Shown piece after piece: positions 1 to 9,129 of a stretch of DNA of 64,000 bases. Source of the stretch: Desulfobulbaceae bacterium. Its GTDB lineage: Bacteria; Desulfobacterota; Desulfobulbia; Desulfobulbales; Desulfocapsaceae. Position numbers and translations under genes: made by a program. The stretch covers positions 62,001-126,000 of the forward strand of contig JAABSV010000004.1 of assembly GCA_011390165.1 (NCBI GenBank). Reading direction: 5' to 3'. Numbering within the stretch: position 1 is the stretch's first letter; the number at the start of each line of letters is the position of its first letter. The notes under the pieces are model-generated. The model was given only the letters and a program-made list of their open reading frames with translations. It had not been told where the DNA came from and searched no databases.

Positions 1-1
1 A

Positions 2-691
2 CCGGCCGGGCCGGGCGAACCGCTGCCGGTGGCCGCCCACGCCACCCCCTGCCGAATCGGCGTGGCCCGGGACAAGGCCTTCTGTTTCTACTACCAGGAC
101 AATTTCGATCTCCTCGAGGCGGCCGGCGCAGAGTTGGTCTTCTTCAGCCCGCTCAGTGACCAGGAGTTGCCCGAGGGCATCTCCGGCCTCTACCTGGGCG
201 GCGGCTACCCGGAACTCCATGCCCGCCAGTTGAGCGCCAACGAGCCGATGCGCCAGGCCATCCACCGCTGGATTGAGGCCGACCGGCCGCTCTACGCCGA
301 ATGTGGCGGCTTCATGTACCTCTGCCGGGGCATCGAGGTGGAGGGGAACACCTACCCGATGGTCGGGGTCTTCCCGACCAGCGCCAGGATGGCCGGGCGG
401 CGGGCGGCGCTTGGCTACCGGGCGGTGACCACCCGCAGCACCAGCTGCTTCGGCCCGCCTGGGACCGAGTTGCGCGGCCACGAGTTCCACTACTCGACCA
501 TTGCCGAGATGCCGGCATCCATTGAACGCCTCTTCGCCCTTGCCGACGGCCGGCTGGAGGGGTACCGTTATCGACAGGCCCTGGGCGGCTACCTCCATCT
601 CCATTTCGGCTTCAGCCCGGACGTGGCAGGGGCCTTCATCGGCGCCTGTCGAGCCTCTGCCCCGACAGCGATGCCTGCCGACGGCAGCTGA
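2..691 (+). CDS. cbiA: Cobyrinate a,c-diamide synthase, C-terminal part (partial at window edge)
   Basis: This is the C-terminal glutamine amidotransferase half of CbiA/CobB, which amidates the a and c carboxylates of cobyrinate using glutamine and ATP in the cytoplasm. The reading frame is open to the left edge, so the N-terminal ATP-binding half lies outside the window. Visible landmarks are the glycine loop LYLGGGYPELH, the nucleophile motif YAECGGFMYL with its cysteine, GHEFHYS, and the terminal GYLHLHFG motif with the catalytic histidine. The internal GTG at 29 is only an apparent start; the frame continues upstream of it. An 85-nt gap separates it from cbiC on the same strand. The family assignment is firm. 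The choice between CbiA and hydrogenobyrinate-type CobB follows from the anaerobic-type neighbours. Confidence 0.93.
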   Translation, partial: PAGPGEPLPVAAHATPCRIGVARDKAFCFYYQDNFDLLEAAGAELVFFSPLSDQELPEGISGLYLGGGYPELHARQLSANEPMRQAIHRWIEADRPLYAECGGFMYLCRGIEVEGNTYPMVGVFPTSARMAGRRAALGYRAVTTRSTSCFGPPGTELRGHEFHYSTIAEMPASIERLFALADGRLEGYRYRQALGGYLHLHFGFSPDVAGAFIGACRASAPTAMPADGS

Positions 692-776
692 TTTCGCGCC
701 AATCAAGGCAAACGAAGTTCGAACCGCAGCCACCACGGTGGCCATAAAAGATACCGAAAACTTTCAGGGAACAGCG

Positions 777-1424
777 ATGGACAACATGGAGCAGGTACAA
801 CTGCGGGAGATTGCCCCCGCCGACATCGAAGCGGCGAGCTTTACAATAATCGCTGACGAACTTGGCCCCTGCCAGCTTCCCCCGGCCGGCTTTGCCGTGC
901 TGCAACGGGTGATCCATGCCACCGGCGACTTCTCCTTTGCCGACACCATCCGCTTCTCCCCCGGGGCGATCGACGCTGCCTTGGCGGCGATCCGGGACGG
1001 CCGGGACATCCTCACCGATGTCACCATGGTCGCCGCCGGAATCAACAAGAGCCTGCTTGCCGGCTGGGGGGGAAGCGTCCATTGCCGGCTTGGCGATCCA
1101 GCGGTGGCCGAACTGGCCCGCAGCACCGGCCGCACCCGCAGCGAGGTGGCCATCGAAGAGGGGCTGGCGGCCGGCGGGGTGGGGATTCTTGCCATCGGCA
1201 ACGCCCCCACCGCCCTTGTCCGTGCCATCCGCCTGCTGGCCGCAAGTGACCCGGCCAACGCGCCTGTGGTGATCGGCGTACCGGTGGGTTTTGTCAATGC
1301 CGCCGAATCAAAGATGCTGCTCCACCACTCCCCCCTGCAACACATCACCAGCCTCGGCCGCAAGGGCGGCAGCCCGGTGGCGGCGGCAATGGTGAACGCC
1401 CTGCTCCGGCTGGCGGCAGCCTGA
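777..1424 (+). CDS. cbiC: Cobalt-precorrin-8 methylmutase (CbiC)
   Basis: CbiC moves the methyl group from C11 to C12 of cobalt-precorrin-8 to give cobyrinate. The 215-residue product matches the usual family length. The conserved RVIHATGD motif near residue 43 carries the family histidine, and the glycine-rich GVPVGFVNAAESK stretch is typical. I chose the ATG at 777 because AGGGA lies at 766-770 with a 6-nt spacer and the protein then starts as the family does. The frame is open further upstream to about 501, but that part overlaps cbiA and has no family similarity. The stop codon is two bases before the cbiD start. Confidence 0.95.
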   Translation: MDNMEQVQLREIAPADIEAASFTIIADELGPCQLPPAGFAVLQRVIHATGDFSFADTIRFSPGAIDAALAAIRDGRDILTDVTMVAAGINKSLLAGWGGSVHCRLGDPAVAELARSTGRTRSEVAIEEGLAAGGVGILAIGNAPTALVRAIRLLAASDPANAPVVIGVPVGFVNAAESKMLLHHSPLQHITSLGRKGGSPVAAAMVNALLRLAAA

Positions 1425-1426
1425 GC

Positions 1427-2500
1427 ATGGCCAGGCGACTGCGCAGCGGTTACACCACCGGCGCCTGTGCCGCCGCGGCGGCCAAGGCGGCGGCAATGGC
1501 CCTCGTTGACCAGGCCTGTCCGAGCGAGGTGGACATCCCCTTTCCGGACGGCCGCCGGGCCAATTTTGCCGTCTGCCGCTGTACCCTGGCGACAGCTCAG
1601 GCCACTGCCGGTATCATCAAGGATGCCGGCGACGACCCCGATGTCACCAACGGCGCCGAAATTGTCGCCACCGTCCATTTTGGCCACCACGGTGAGCCTG
1701 GCGGCATCTTTATCGGCAATATCAGGCTCTGCCGCGGCCCCGGGGTGGGCATGGTGAGCAAACCGGGGTTGGCCGTCCCGGTGGGGGAGGCGGCAATCAA
1801 CCCGGTACCGCGCCAGATGATTGCCGCCGCTGTCGCGGAAGCGGTCGGCGACCAGCCCCTTACCGTGGTGGTTTCGATCCCCGCCGGCGAAGAGCTGGCC
1901 CGGCGGACCCTCAACCACCGCCTCGGCATCCTTGGTGGCCTTTCGGTGCTCGGCACCACCGGCATCGTCAAGCCGGTCTCCGCCGATGCCTGGACCGCCA
2001 CCATCCGGGCCTGTCTCGATGTCGCCCGGGAGGCGGGGCTGAGCGAAGTGGTGCTGTCCACCGGCCGCACCTCGGAACGGGGGGCGCAACGGCTGCTCAA
2101 CCTGCCCGAGGAGGCCTATGTGATGATGGGCGACCATCTCCACTACTCGCTCAGCGAGGCGGCAGCACGGGGCTTTCAGACCATCCACCTGGCCGCGATG
2201 TGGGCAAAGCTGATCAAGGCGGCCCTGGCCATCCCGCACACCCACGTCCGCCACGGCGCCCTGGAGACCGGGGACGCCCTCGGTCTTCTGGCCGAACTGG
2301 GTGCCAGCCCGCCCCTCCTCGCCACCCTCGCGGGTGCCAACACCGCCCGGGAGATCTACTTCCGTCTGCTGGCCGCCGGCGAGGAGACGTTGGTCAGGGC
2401 GGTCTGTCGACGGGCCGGTGACTACGCCCGATCGGTGACCGGCACAGCGGTCAGAGTCTATCTGGTCGACCACCGCGGCGAGGTTCTCCATGCTCTCTGA
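1427..2500 (+). CDS. cbiD: Cobalt-precorrin-5B C1-methyltransferase (CbiD)
   Basis: CbiD methylates C1 of the corrin ring precursor with SAM. It is a marker of the anaerobic (early cobalt insertion) pathway. The 357-residue protein opens with the characteristic RSGYTTGACAAAAAKAA segment and contains the family motifs GDEDPDVTNGAEIVATV-like (here GDDPDVTNGAEIVATV, around residue 67) and LSTGRTSERGAQ. It begins 2 nt after cbiC and its last 11 nt overlap the cbiET start, which indicates translational coupling in one operon. Confidence 0.96.
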   Translation: MARRLRSGYTTGACAAAAAKAAAMALVDQACPSEVDIPFPDGRRANFAVCRCTLATAQATAGIIKDAGDDPDVTNGAEIVATVHFGHHGEPGGIFIGNIRLCRGPGVGMVSKPGLAVPVGEAAINPVPRQMIAAAVAEAVGDQPLTVVVSIPAGEELARRTLNHRLGILGGLSVLGTTGIVKPVSADAWTATIRACLDVAREAGLSEVVLSTGRTSERGAQRLLNLPEEAYVMMGDHLHYSLSEAAARGFQTIHLAAMWAKLIKAALAIPHTHVRHGALETGDALGLLAELGASPPLLATLAGANTAREIYFRLLAAGEETLVRAVCRRAGDYARSVTGTAVRVYLVDHRGEVLHAL

Positions 2501-3707
2501 GCTGCATGTCATCGGCCTTGCCGCCCCGGAATTCAACCCGGAACAGGAAGGTATCCTTTGCCGCTGCCACCTGCTTGTCGGCCCGGAAAGGCTCCGACCG
2601 CTGCTGGCCGGGGTCGCCACTGCCCCCATCATTTCCATCACCCCACTGACAACTGCCATCAAGGCCATAGCCACCGCCCTGCACAGTGGACCGGTGGCGG
2701 TGCTGGCCAGCGGCGACCCCCTCTTTTACGGCATCGGCCGTCGCCTGCTGGCCGAATTCCCCCCGGCGATCATCACCATCCACCCGGCCCTCTCCGCCCT
2801 GCAACGGGCCTGCGCCCGCTTCAAGCTCCCCTGGGACGACGCTGCCGTGGTCAGCCTGCACGGCCGGCCTCCCCAGCATCTGCCCGGCCTCCTCCTTGCC
2901 GCCGAAAAAACCCTGGTCTTCACCGACCAGCACCACCGCCCGGAGATTATCGCTCGGAACCTGCTTGACTACCTCACCTCGGTGGGCGGCGAGGACCTGC
3001 TGGCCGGCTGCCGGCTGTCGGTTGCCGAGGAGCTTGGCCTTGCCGGTGAGCAGATCTCCCACGGCAGCCTGGCCGAGATTGCCGGCCGCCGTTTTGCCGA
3101 CCTCAACATCCTCGCCATCCAGCGCCCCCCTCTTCCCACCCTGCCCCCCTTTGCCTTCGGCCTTGTCGAGGGGGAACTGCACCACAGCCGCGGCCTGATC
3201 ACCAAAAACGCGGTGCGGGCCGCCAGCCTGCACCAGCTCCGCCTCCCCCGAGAGGGGGTGTTCTGGGATATCGGCGCCGGCAGCGGCTCGCTGTCGGTGG
3301 AGGCGGCGCGGATAGCCCCCCGGTTGCTGGTCTATGCCATTGAGCAGTCCCCGGAAGAGATCGACAACATCAAGAAAAATATTGTCAAATTCGCCACCTT
3401 CAATATAGTGGCACTCCCCGGCCGTGCTCCCGAATGTCTGGCTGGCCTGCCGGCCCCGGACCGGGTCTTTGTCGGCGGCAGCGGCGGCAGTCTGGCCGAA
3501 ATCATCAGTGCCGCCGCCGGCCGACTGGCACCCACTGGTCGACTGGTGGTGAACGCGGTGCTGGCCGCCACCGCCACGGCGGCACCAGAGCTCATGCGCC
3601 GGGAGGGGCTGACGGTTACCCACAGCACCATCCGGGTCAACCACACCGACGAGGGCGGCAGCAGCCGTGACCTGAATCCGATCACCATCACCTGCGGAAG
3701 ACGATGA
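2490..3707 (+). CDS. cbiET: Fused cobalt-precorrin-7 C5-methyltransferase / cobalt-precorrin-6B C15-methyltransferase-decarboxylase (CbiE-CbiT)
   Basis: This 405-residue protein joins two activities that are separate in many anaerobes. Residues 1 to about 200 are CbiE-like (tetrapyrrole methylase fold, with GPVAVLASGDPLFYGIG). Residues about 215 to 405 are CbiT-like, a class I SAM methyltransferase with the binding motif FWDIGAGSGSLS near residue 260. The fusion order is the same as in CobL of the aerobic pathway, but the surrounding cbiD and cbiG place it in the anaerobic route. It overlaps cbiD by 11 nt and cbiF by 4 nt (ATGA). Confidence 0.95.
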   Translation: MLSELHVIGLAAPEFNPEQEGILCRCHLLVGPERLRPLLAGVATAPIISITPLTTAIKAIATALHSGPVAVLASGDPLFYGIGRRLLAEFPPAIITIHPALSALQRACARFKLPWDDAAVVSLHGRPPQHLPGLLLAAEKTLVFTDQHHRPEIIARNLLDYLTSVGGEDLLAGCRLSVAEELGLAGEQISHGSLAEIAGRRFADLNILAIQRPPLPTLPPFAFGLVEGELHHSRGLITKNAVRAASLHQLRLPREGVFWDIGAGSGSLSVEAARIAPRLLVYAIEQSPEEIDNIKKNIVKFATFNIVALPGRAPECLAGLPAPDRVFVGGSGGSLAEIISAAAGRLAPTGRLVVNAVLAATATAAPELMRREGLTVTHSTIRVNHTDEGGSSRDLNPITITCGRR

Positions 3708-4486
3708 ACCATTCTTCTGGCCGGCATCCGGTCCACTTTGTCGGCGCCGGCCCCGGCGACCCGGAACTGATTACCGTCAAGGGGCAGCGGCTCCTTAGCC
3801 AGGCGGAACTGGTGGTCTACACCGGCAGTCTGGTGCCAAAAGCGCTCCTTGCCGGCCTCACCGCGACCTTGCACGACTCTGCCGGCCTCACCCTGGAACA
3901 GGTCTTTGCCCTGCTTGATAAGGGCTGGCGACAGGGTCAGCGGGTCGTCCGTCTGCACACCGGTGACCCGGCCATTTACGGAGCGATCAACGAACAGATG
4001 GCGCTCCTCCGCAACGCCGGCATCCCCTTTGTGATCGTCCCCGGGGTGAGTTCCGCCCTTGCCGCCGCCGCTGCCCTGAAGACCGAACTGACCCTGCCGG
4101 AAGTGGCCCAGACGGTGATTTTCACCCGCCGCGGCGGCCGCACCCCGGTCCCGCCGCTGGAGAATCTGGTTTCTCTAGCCGGCCATCAGGCGACCATGCT
4201 GATCTTTCTCAGTGTCGGGATGATCGGGGAGGTGGTGGCCGAACTGCGCGCCGGCGGCTATCCGGCTGACACCCCGGTGGCGGTGGTGGAAAAGGTGAGC
4301 TGGCCGGAGGAGCGCCTCCTGCGCGGCAGCCTCGACACCATTGCCGGCCAGGTGCAGGCGGCTGGGATCACCAAAACCGCCCTTATCGCGGTGGGCCGGG
4401 TACTGTGTGAAGCCGACCCGCCTGCCCTCTCCCGCCTCTATGCCGCCGGGTTCAGCCACGGCTGCCGGCAGGGGGAAGAGGAGTGA
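3704..4486 (+). CDS. cbiF: Cobalt-precorrin-4 C11-methyltransferase (CbiF)
   Basis: CbiF transfers a methyl group from SAM to C11 of cobalt-precorrin-4. The 260-residue product begins with the tetrapyrrole methylase motif HFVGAGPGDPELITVKG and contains VVRLHTGDPAIYGA and the PGVSSALAAAAAL loop, all typical of this family. Its start overlaps the cbiET stop as ATGA. Its stop overlaps the cbiG start as GTGA. Confidence 0.95.
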   Translation: MNHSSGRHPVHFVGAGPGDPELITVKGQRLLSQAELVVYTGSLVPKALLAGLTATLHDSAGLTLEQVFALLDKGWRQGQRVVRLHTGDPAIYGAINEQMALLRNAGIPFVIVPGVSSALAAAAALKTELTLPEVAQTVIFTRRGGRTPVPPLENLVSLAGHQATMLIFLSVGMIGEVVAELRAGGYPADTPVAVVEKVSWPEERLLRGSLDTIAGQVQAAGITKTALIAVGRVLCEADPPALSRLYAAGFSHGCRQGEEE

Positions 4487-5490
4487 GAATTGCCCTGCTC
4501 GCCTGCAGCGACCCCGGCCGCCGGCTCCTCGCCGGCCTGTCGACCGGGCTGGCCGGATCGACGGTGCTGGCTGATGCCGATCGCCGCGGCGTGGCCTCAC
4601 TCTTTGCCGCCAACTGGTCCGGTTACGATGCCTTCATCTGTGTCATGGCCAGCGGCATCGTGGTCCGGGCGATCGCCCCCCTTTTGGGCGACAAATACCA
4701 TGACCCCTGCGTCCTCGTCCTCGACCCGCTCGGCCGCCACGTGATCAGCCTGCTCTCCGGCCATCTCGGCGGCGGCAACGCCCTGGCCTGCCGGGTTGCC
4801 GGGCTCACCGGCGGCAAGGCCGTGCTCACCACCGCCTCCGACAGCCTCGACCTGGTTGCCCTCGATCTCTGGGCCAGAGGGCAGGGCTTGGTGGTGGAAC
4901 GGGCGGCCCTGACCACCGCCTCCGCCCGGCTGGTTGATCGGGGCGAACTTTCCCTGTGGACCGACCTGACCGTCCAGTCCCTGCCCGCCGGCCTGCACCG
5001 GGTGGCCCAGCCCGAACAGGCGGAACTGCTTATCACCCCCCGCCTCTTCACCGGTGACAGGCGACCGATCTTCCGGCCCCGCAACCTGGTGGTCGGGGTG
5101 GGCTGCAACCGTAACACCCCCTTTGCCGAGTTCTCCGAGGCCCTGGAAGAGCTGCTTGCCGAAAATGGTCTCTGCCGGGCCAGTATCCGCAACCTCGCCT
5201 CCATCGACAAGAAGATCGACGAACCCGGCCTCCTCCGCCTTGCCAGGAGCAACGGCTGGTGGCTTGACTTTTTCTCGGCCGAGAGGCTGAACACGGTCGA
5301 CAACCTTGACATCTCCCCGGCCGCTCTGGCGGCGGTGGGGGCCATCGGCGTTGCCGAACCGGCCGCCCTGCTCAGTGCCGGCAGCGATCTCCTTCTCTTT
5401 GGGAAACGAAAATGGAAAAATCTCACCATGGCCATCGCCCAGGCACCCTGTACGTTGTCGGCACAGGGCCCGGTGCCGCCAGCCAGTTGA
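4483..5490 (+). CDS. cbiG: Cobalt-precorrin-5A hydrolase (CbiG)
   Basis: CbiG opens the delta-lactone of cobalt-precorrin-5A and releases the C20 fragment as acetaldehyde. The 335-residue protein shows the N-terminal domain (VMASGIVVRAIAPLLGDK and the LLSGHLGGGNALA motif near residue 90) and the C-terminal domain (LVVGVGCNRNTP near residue 204). The start is GTG at 4483, inside the cbiF stop. The 3' end overlaps the first 79 nt of cbiH, an unusually long overlap for this operon. The last 25 or so residues, encoded in the overlap, look non-conserved. Confidence 0.93.
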   Translation: MRIALLACSDPGRRLLAGLSTGLAGSTVLADADRRGVASLFAANWSGYDAFICVMASGIVVRAIAPLLGDKYHDPCVLVLDPLGRHVISLLSGHLGGGNALACRVAGLTGGKAVLTTASDSLDLVALDLWARGQGLVVERAALTTASARLVDRGELSLWTDLTVQSLPAGLHRVAQPEQAELLITPRLFTGDRRPIFRPRNLVVGVGCNRNTPFAEFSEALEELLAENGLCRASIRNLASIDKKIDEPGLLRLARSNGWWLDFFSAERLNTVDNLDISPAALAAVGAIGVAEPAALLSAGSDLLLFGKRKWKNLTMAIAQAPCTLSAQGPVPPAS

Positions 5491-6182
5491 CCTTTGCCGC
5501 CGATGCGGCGCTGCGCCGGGCCGAGGTTCTGGTCGGCTATGGCCCCTATCTCGAGCTGATCCCCGACTACCTCGATGGCCGCGAGGTGGTCCGCTCGGAG
5601 ATGATGAAGGAGGTGGAGCGCTGCCGGCTGGCCCTGGCCATGGCCGCCGATGGCCGCACCGTCGCCCTGGTCTCCGGCGGCGACCCGGGTATCTACGCCA
5701 TGGCCGGGCTGGTCCTGGAAATGGCCCGGGAGGGCAACCACCCCGGGCCCATCGAAATCGTCCCCGGCCTTGCCGCCCTGAACAGCTGTGCCGCCCGCCT
5801 CGGCGCACCACTCATGCACGATTTTGCCGCCATCAGCCTCTCCGACCTGCTCACCCCCTGGGAGGTGATCGAACGGCGTCTGCAGGCGGCGGCGATGGCC
5901 GATTTCGTCACCGTCATCTACAACCCGAAATCAAAACGGCGCAGTGAGCATATCGTCCGGGCCCGTGATATCTTCCTTGCCGCCCGGGCCCCGGAAACCC
6001 CGGTGGGGATCGTCACCGCCGCCACCCGGGCCGAGGAGACCATCGTCGTCACCGATCTGCACCGACTGCTCGACCACCCCATCACCATGCAGTCGACAGT
6101 GCTGATCGGCAACAGCCAGACCTTCAGCTGGAACGAACTGATGATCACTCCCCGTGGCTATCAGCGGAAATACCGGTTATAG
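5412..6182 (+). CDS. cbiH: Cobalt-factor III / precorrin-3B C17-methyltransferase (CbiH)
   Basis: CbiH methylates C17 and drives ring contraction of cobalt-factor III. The 256-residue protein starts with GTLYVVGTGPGAASQLTF and contains ALVSGGDPGIYAMAG and FVTVIYNPKSKRR, all diagnostic of the CbiH/CobJ group. The ATG at 5412 lies inside cbiG. A start a few codons later would shorten the overlap, but no better in-frame start codon is evident. It is the last cobalamin gene here, and the biosynthetic-cluster genes follow on the same strand after 44 nt. Confidence 0.94.
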   Translation: MEKSHHGHRPGTLYVVGTGPGAASQLTFAADAALRRAEVLVGYGPYLELIPDYLDGREVVRSEMMKEVERCRLALAMAADGRTVALVSGGDPGIYAMAGLVLEMAREGNHPGPIEIVPGLAALNSCAARLGAPLMHDFAAISLSDLLTPWEVIERRLQAAAMADFVTVIYNPKSKRRSEHIVRARDIFLAARAPETPVGIVTAATRAEETIVVTDLHRLLDHPITMQSTVLIGNSQTFSWNELMITPRGYQRKYRL

Positions 6183-6226
6183 TGACCGGCAACCACACCC
6201 CATCGCCGGAGAACACAGGTATCGCC

Positions 6227-7882
6227 ATGCGTTTTGAGATCCTCACCTTTCTCAGCAGAGAGACGGAAAACAACGGAGTACGAATCGCCCTTGCCGCCTT
6301 TCTCTCCGGGGTCGCCAATGCCCTGACCATCGTCATCGTCACCACCGCGGCGCAGGATTACAGTCAGATGAATTTCCGCTACCTGCTCCTCTTCCTCCTC
6401 GCTGTACTCCTCTATACGGTGACCTTCCGCTACTCCCTCTCGGCGGCCACCACCGAGGTCCAGGGGATCATCAGCCGGACCCAGCTGCGGATCGCCGGCA
6501 AGATCAAAAACGCCGGTCTCCGCCCCTTTGAACGGATCGGCAACAGCACCGTCCACACCACCCTCGCCGAGAACAGCGAAATCATCTTCGAGGCCACCCG
6601 GTTGCTGGTCAACTGCACCTCCGCAGCCCTGATGCTGCTGGTCGCCGCCCTCTACCTGGCGGTCATCTCCACCACTGCCTTCTGGATCGCCACCGCACTC
6701 ATCCTCTGCTCGGCCCTCGGCTTCCTCTACAACCAGAAAAGAATAGACCAGGACCTGGCGGCGGCGGCAGCCAAAGAGAGCGACTACTACGCCACCCTGG
6801 ACCATATTCTCGACGGTTTCATGGAGGTGAAGATGAATCGGGCGCGGGGCAGGGATATCCTCGACAACCATCTGCACCCGCTGGCCCAGGGGTTGAAAGA
6901 GATCAGGATCGCCACCGAGGCGAAATTTCTCGACAACCAGATGTACGCCCAGTCGTTCTGGTTTCTGCTCATCGCCTCCATCGTCTTCATGCTGCCGCAG
7001 ATCAGCTCCACCCCCAACAACACGGTGATGAGCATCACCATGGTGGTCCTCTTCAGCCTTGGCTCGGTGGCCACCATCGTTGCCTCGGTGCCGATCATCG
7101 TCAAGGCCAATTTTGCCGTCAAGCGGCTGCGGGAACTGGAGGAACGGCTCGATGCGGCAGCCGATCTCCCACAGAGAAAAGCGGCCCGGCAACTGGCCCC
7201 GGAGAAACCGTTTAGCTCCCTGGAACTGCGCGACCTCCACTTCCTCTACGACGAACCGAAAGGCCACAACGGTTTCTCCATCGGCCCGATCGATCTCACC
7301 ATCACGGCCGGGGAGATCACCTTTCTGGTCGGCGGCAACGGCTCGGGCAAGACCACCCTGCTGAAGAATATCGCCGGCCTCTACTACCCCGACCGTGGAC
7401 AGATTCTCTTCAACGGCATGGTACTGAGCAAAAACGACTACGAAGAGTACCGCAACCGGATCTCCATCGTCTTTACCGACTTCCACCTCTTCGACCGGCT
7501 GTACGGCATCACCCATGTCGACGAGGAGCGCCTCAATCGACTGCTCACCACCATGCGGCTGGCCGACAAGACCGAGTACAGTGACGGCCTGTTCAGCACC
7601 ACCAGCCTCTCCACCGGCCAGCGAAAACGGTTGGCAGTGATCACCGCCCTCATGGAGGAACGGGAGATCATGATCTTTGACGAACTGGCCGCCGATCAGG
7701 ACCCGGAGTTCCGCACCTATTTTTACGAGCAGTTCCTGCCCGGACTGAAGGCCGACGGCAAGACCATCCTCTGCACCAGCCATGACGACCGCTACTTCCA
7801 TCTTGCCGATCAGGTGGTCAGGATGGAGTACGGCAGGATTCTCCCGACCGTCCAGCGGCCAGCGGAGCAAGGCCGGCAATGA
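6227..7882 (+). CDS. Cyclic-peptide/siderophore-type ABC exporter, fused permease-ATPase
   Basis: A 551-residue half-transporter resembling the SyrD/PvdE family, which moves non-ribosomal peptides across the inner membrane. The N-terminal part (about residues 10-300) has hydrophobic segments such as YLLLFLLAVLLYTVTF, LMLLVAALYLAVI and FWFLLIASIVFML. The ATPase part has Walker A GGNGSGKTT, signature LSTGQRKR and Walker B IMIFDELAADQDP, where DELAADQDP in place of DEPTSALD is typical of this family. I prefer the ATG at 6227; a GTG at 6182 would add 15 residues but abuts the cbiH stop. The last 4 nt overlap the dehydrogenase gene (ATGA). It is the best candidate to export the product of the megasynthases. 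Confidence 0.88.
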   Translation: MRFEILTFLSRETENNGVRIALAAFLSGVANALTIVIVTTAAQDYSQMNFRYLLLFLLAVLLYTVTFRYSLSAATTEVQGIISRTQLRIAGKIKNAGLRPFERIGNSTVHTTLAENSEIIFEATRLLVNCTSAALMLLVAALYLAVISTTAFWIATALILCSALGFLYNQKRIDQDLAAAAAKESDYYATLDHILDGFMEVKMNRARGRDILDNHLHPLAQGLKEIRIATEAKFLDNQMYAQSFWFLLIASIVFMLPQISSTPNNTVMSITMVVLFSLGSVATIVASVPIIVKANFAVKRLRELEERLDAAADLPQRKAARQLAPEKPFSSLELRDLHFLYDEPKGHNGFSIGPIDLTITAGEITFLVGGNGSGKTTLLKNIAGLYYPDRGQILFNGMVLSKNDYEEYRNRISIVFTDFHLFDRLYGITHVDEERLNRLLTTMRLADKTEYSDGLFSTTSLSTGQRKRLAVITALMEEREIMIFDELAADQDPEFRTYFYEQFLPGLKADGKTILCTSHDDRYFHLADQVVRMEYGRILPTVQRPAEQGRQ

Positions 7883-9099
7883 ACCTCATCGCCACCCCCA
7901 AACCGCCCGGCGAACATGTACCGACAGCGGTGGAAAACCCCCGACAAGGCGCGGCAACCACCCTGGCCGGCATTACCGGCATGGCCGCCAAAGTGGTGGT
8001 GGTCCGGGCGGAAACCGCCCCCATGGCCGGCGTGGCCACCCCCGGCCCGCACCAGACGTACCGCCACCCCCGCCTGTCGGTGGAAGAGCGGCCACTGGGG
8101 CCTCTGGCCAGCGGCCAGATTCGGGTGGAGATGCTCTTCGCCGGCATCTGCGGTACCGATGTCCACCTCATCACCCCTCAGCCGGGGAGCGGCTATGTCT
8201 CCTCGTCGGCCCCCTGTACCATCCCCGCCGAGGGGCGGATCATCGGCCATGAGGGGGTTGGCCGGGTTCTGGCCACCGGTGACGGCGTCCACCATGTCCG
8301 CCCCGGCAACATTGTCACCATGGAGTCGATCATGGTCTGCCAGACCTGCGGGCCATGCAAACGGGGCAAATTCAACCAGTGCCTGCAGGCAAAGCTGATC
8401 GGCCTGGAGCGGGACGGGGTGTTCGGTTCGGTGGTCGATCTGCCGGCCATGATTGCCCACGATATCTCGGCGCTGATCCAGGACGAGGAAGATCTCCACG
8501 CCCTGGCCTGCATCGAACCGGCCAGTGTCGCCTTCGTTGCCTGCCAAAACGCCCGCATGCTCCCCGGCGGGGTGGTGGCGATATTCGGAGCCGGGCCCAT
8601 CGGCGCCCTGGTGGCCATGCTCTGCCGGCAGCTCTTTGGCGCCGCTGCCGTCCATATTGTCGAACCGGTGGCCTTCCGGCGCAACCTGGCCCGACGCTGG
8701 GCCGACCAGGTCTATGCCGACCATCTGGAACTGCTGGCGAGCGGGGAACGGTTTGATACCCTTTTTGAGGCATCCGGTGACCTGAACAACGTCAATCAGC
8801 TCTTCCGCCGGATGGCGGCGAACAGCAGTGTGGTGCTCCTCGCCCGCTCCGGCAAGCCCTTCCACCTGGCCCACGTCGACCACATGATCACCAACGAGAT
8901 CTCCCTGGTCGGCAGCCGCGGCCACCTCGCCGGGGCCTTCAGCAGCATCCTCAATCTCTACGCCCGCGGCAAGATCCGCCCCGGCGCCGTAGTCACCCGG
9001 ATACTCTCCGGCCAGGAACAGCTCGCTGCAATCTTCCGGCAGAAAGAGACCATCCTCCACGACAACTGCAAGGTGCTGGTCCAATTGAACCCCTTTTAA
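7879..9099 (+). CDS. Zinc-dependent medium-chain alcohol dehydrogenase
   Basis: A 406-residue MDR-superfamily oxidoreductase (threonine/sorbitol dehydrogenase-like), expected to interconvert an alcohol and a ketone with NAD(P). Cys91 in GICGTD and His124-Glu125 in GHEGVG are the catalytic-zinc ligands. Four cysteines in the CQTCGPCKRGKFNQC stretch form the structural-zinc lobe. GAGPIGALVAML is the dinucleotide-binding loop. The first 45 or so residues precede the usual family start and look unstructured, so the internal ATG at 7981 is an alternative. It overlaps the exporter by 4 nt, and its place between cluster genes suggests a tailoring or precursor-supply role. The substrate cannot be read from the sequence. 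Confidence 0.85.
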   Translation: MNLIATPKPPGEHVPTAVENPRQGAATTLAGITGMAAKVVVVRAETAPMAGVATPGPHQTYRHPRLSVEERPLGPLASGQIRVEMLFAGICGTDVHLITPQPGSGYVSSSAPCTIPAEGRIIGHEGVGRVLATGDGVHHVRPGNIVTMESIMVCQTCGPCKRGKFNQCLQAKLIGLERDGVFGSVVDLPAMIAHDISALIQDEEDLHALACIEPASVAFVACQNARMLPGGVVAIFGAGPIGALVAMLCRQLFGAAAVHIVEPVAFRRNLARRWADQVYADHLELLASGERFDTLFEASGDLNNVNQLFRRMAANSSVVLLARSGKPFHLAHVDHMITNEISLVGSRGHLAGAFSSILNLYARGKIRPGAVVTRILSGQEQLAAIFRQKETILHDNCKVLVQLNPF

Positions 9100-9129
9100 C
9101 GGCTGAACAACGCCTTTTCCCCCCATGCC

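Noticed and set aside
729-742. Inverted repeat GCCACCACGGTGGC between cbiA and cbiC
   Set aside because: Only a 2-nt loop and no following T-run, so it is not a convincing terminator; it may be chance in GC-rich DNA.
501-776. N-terminal extension of CbiC
   Set aside because: It overlaps cbiA and has no family similarity; the ATG at 777 has a good ribosome-binding site.
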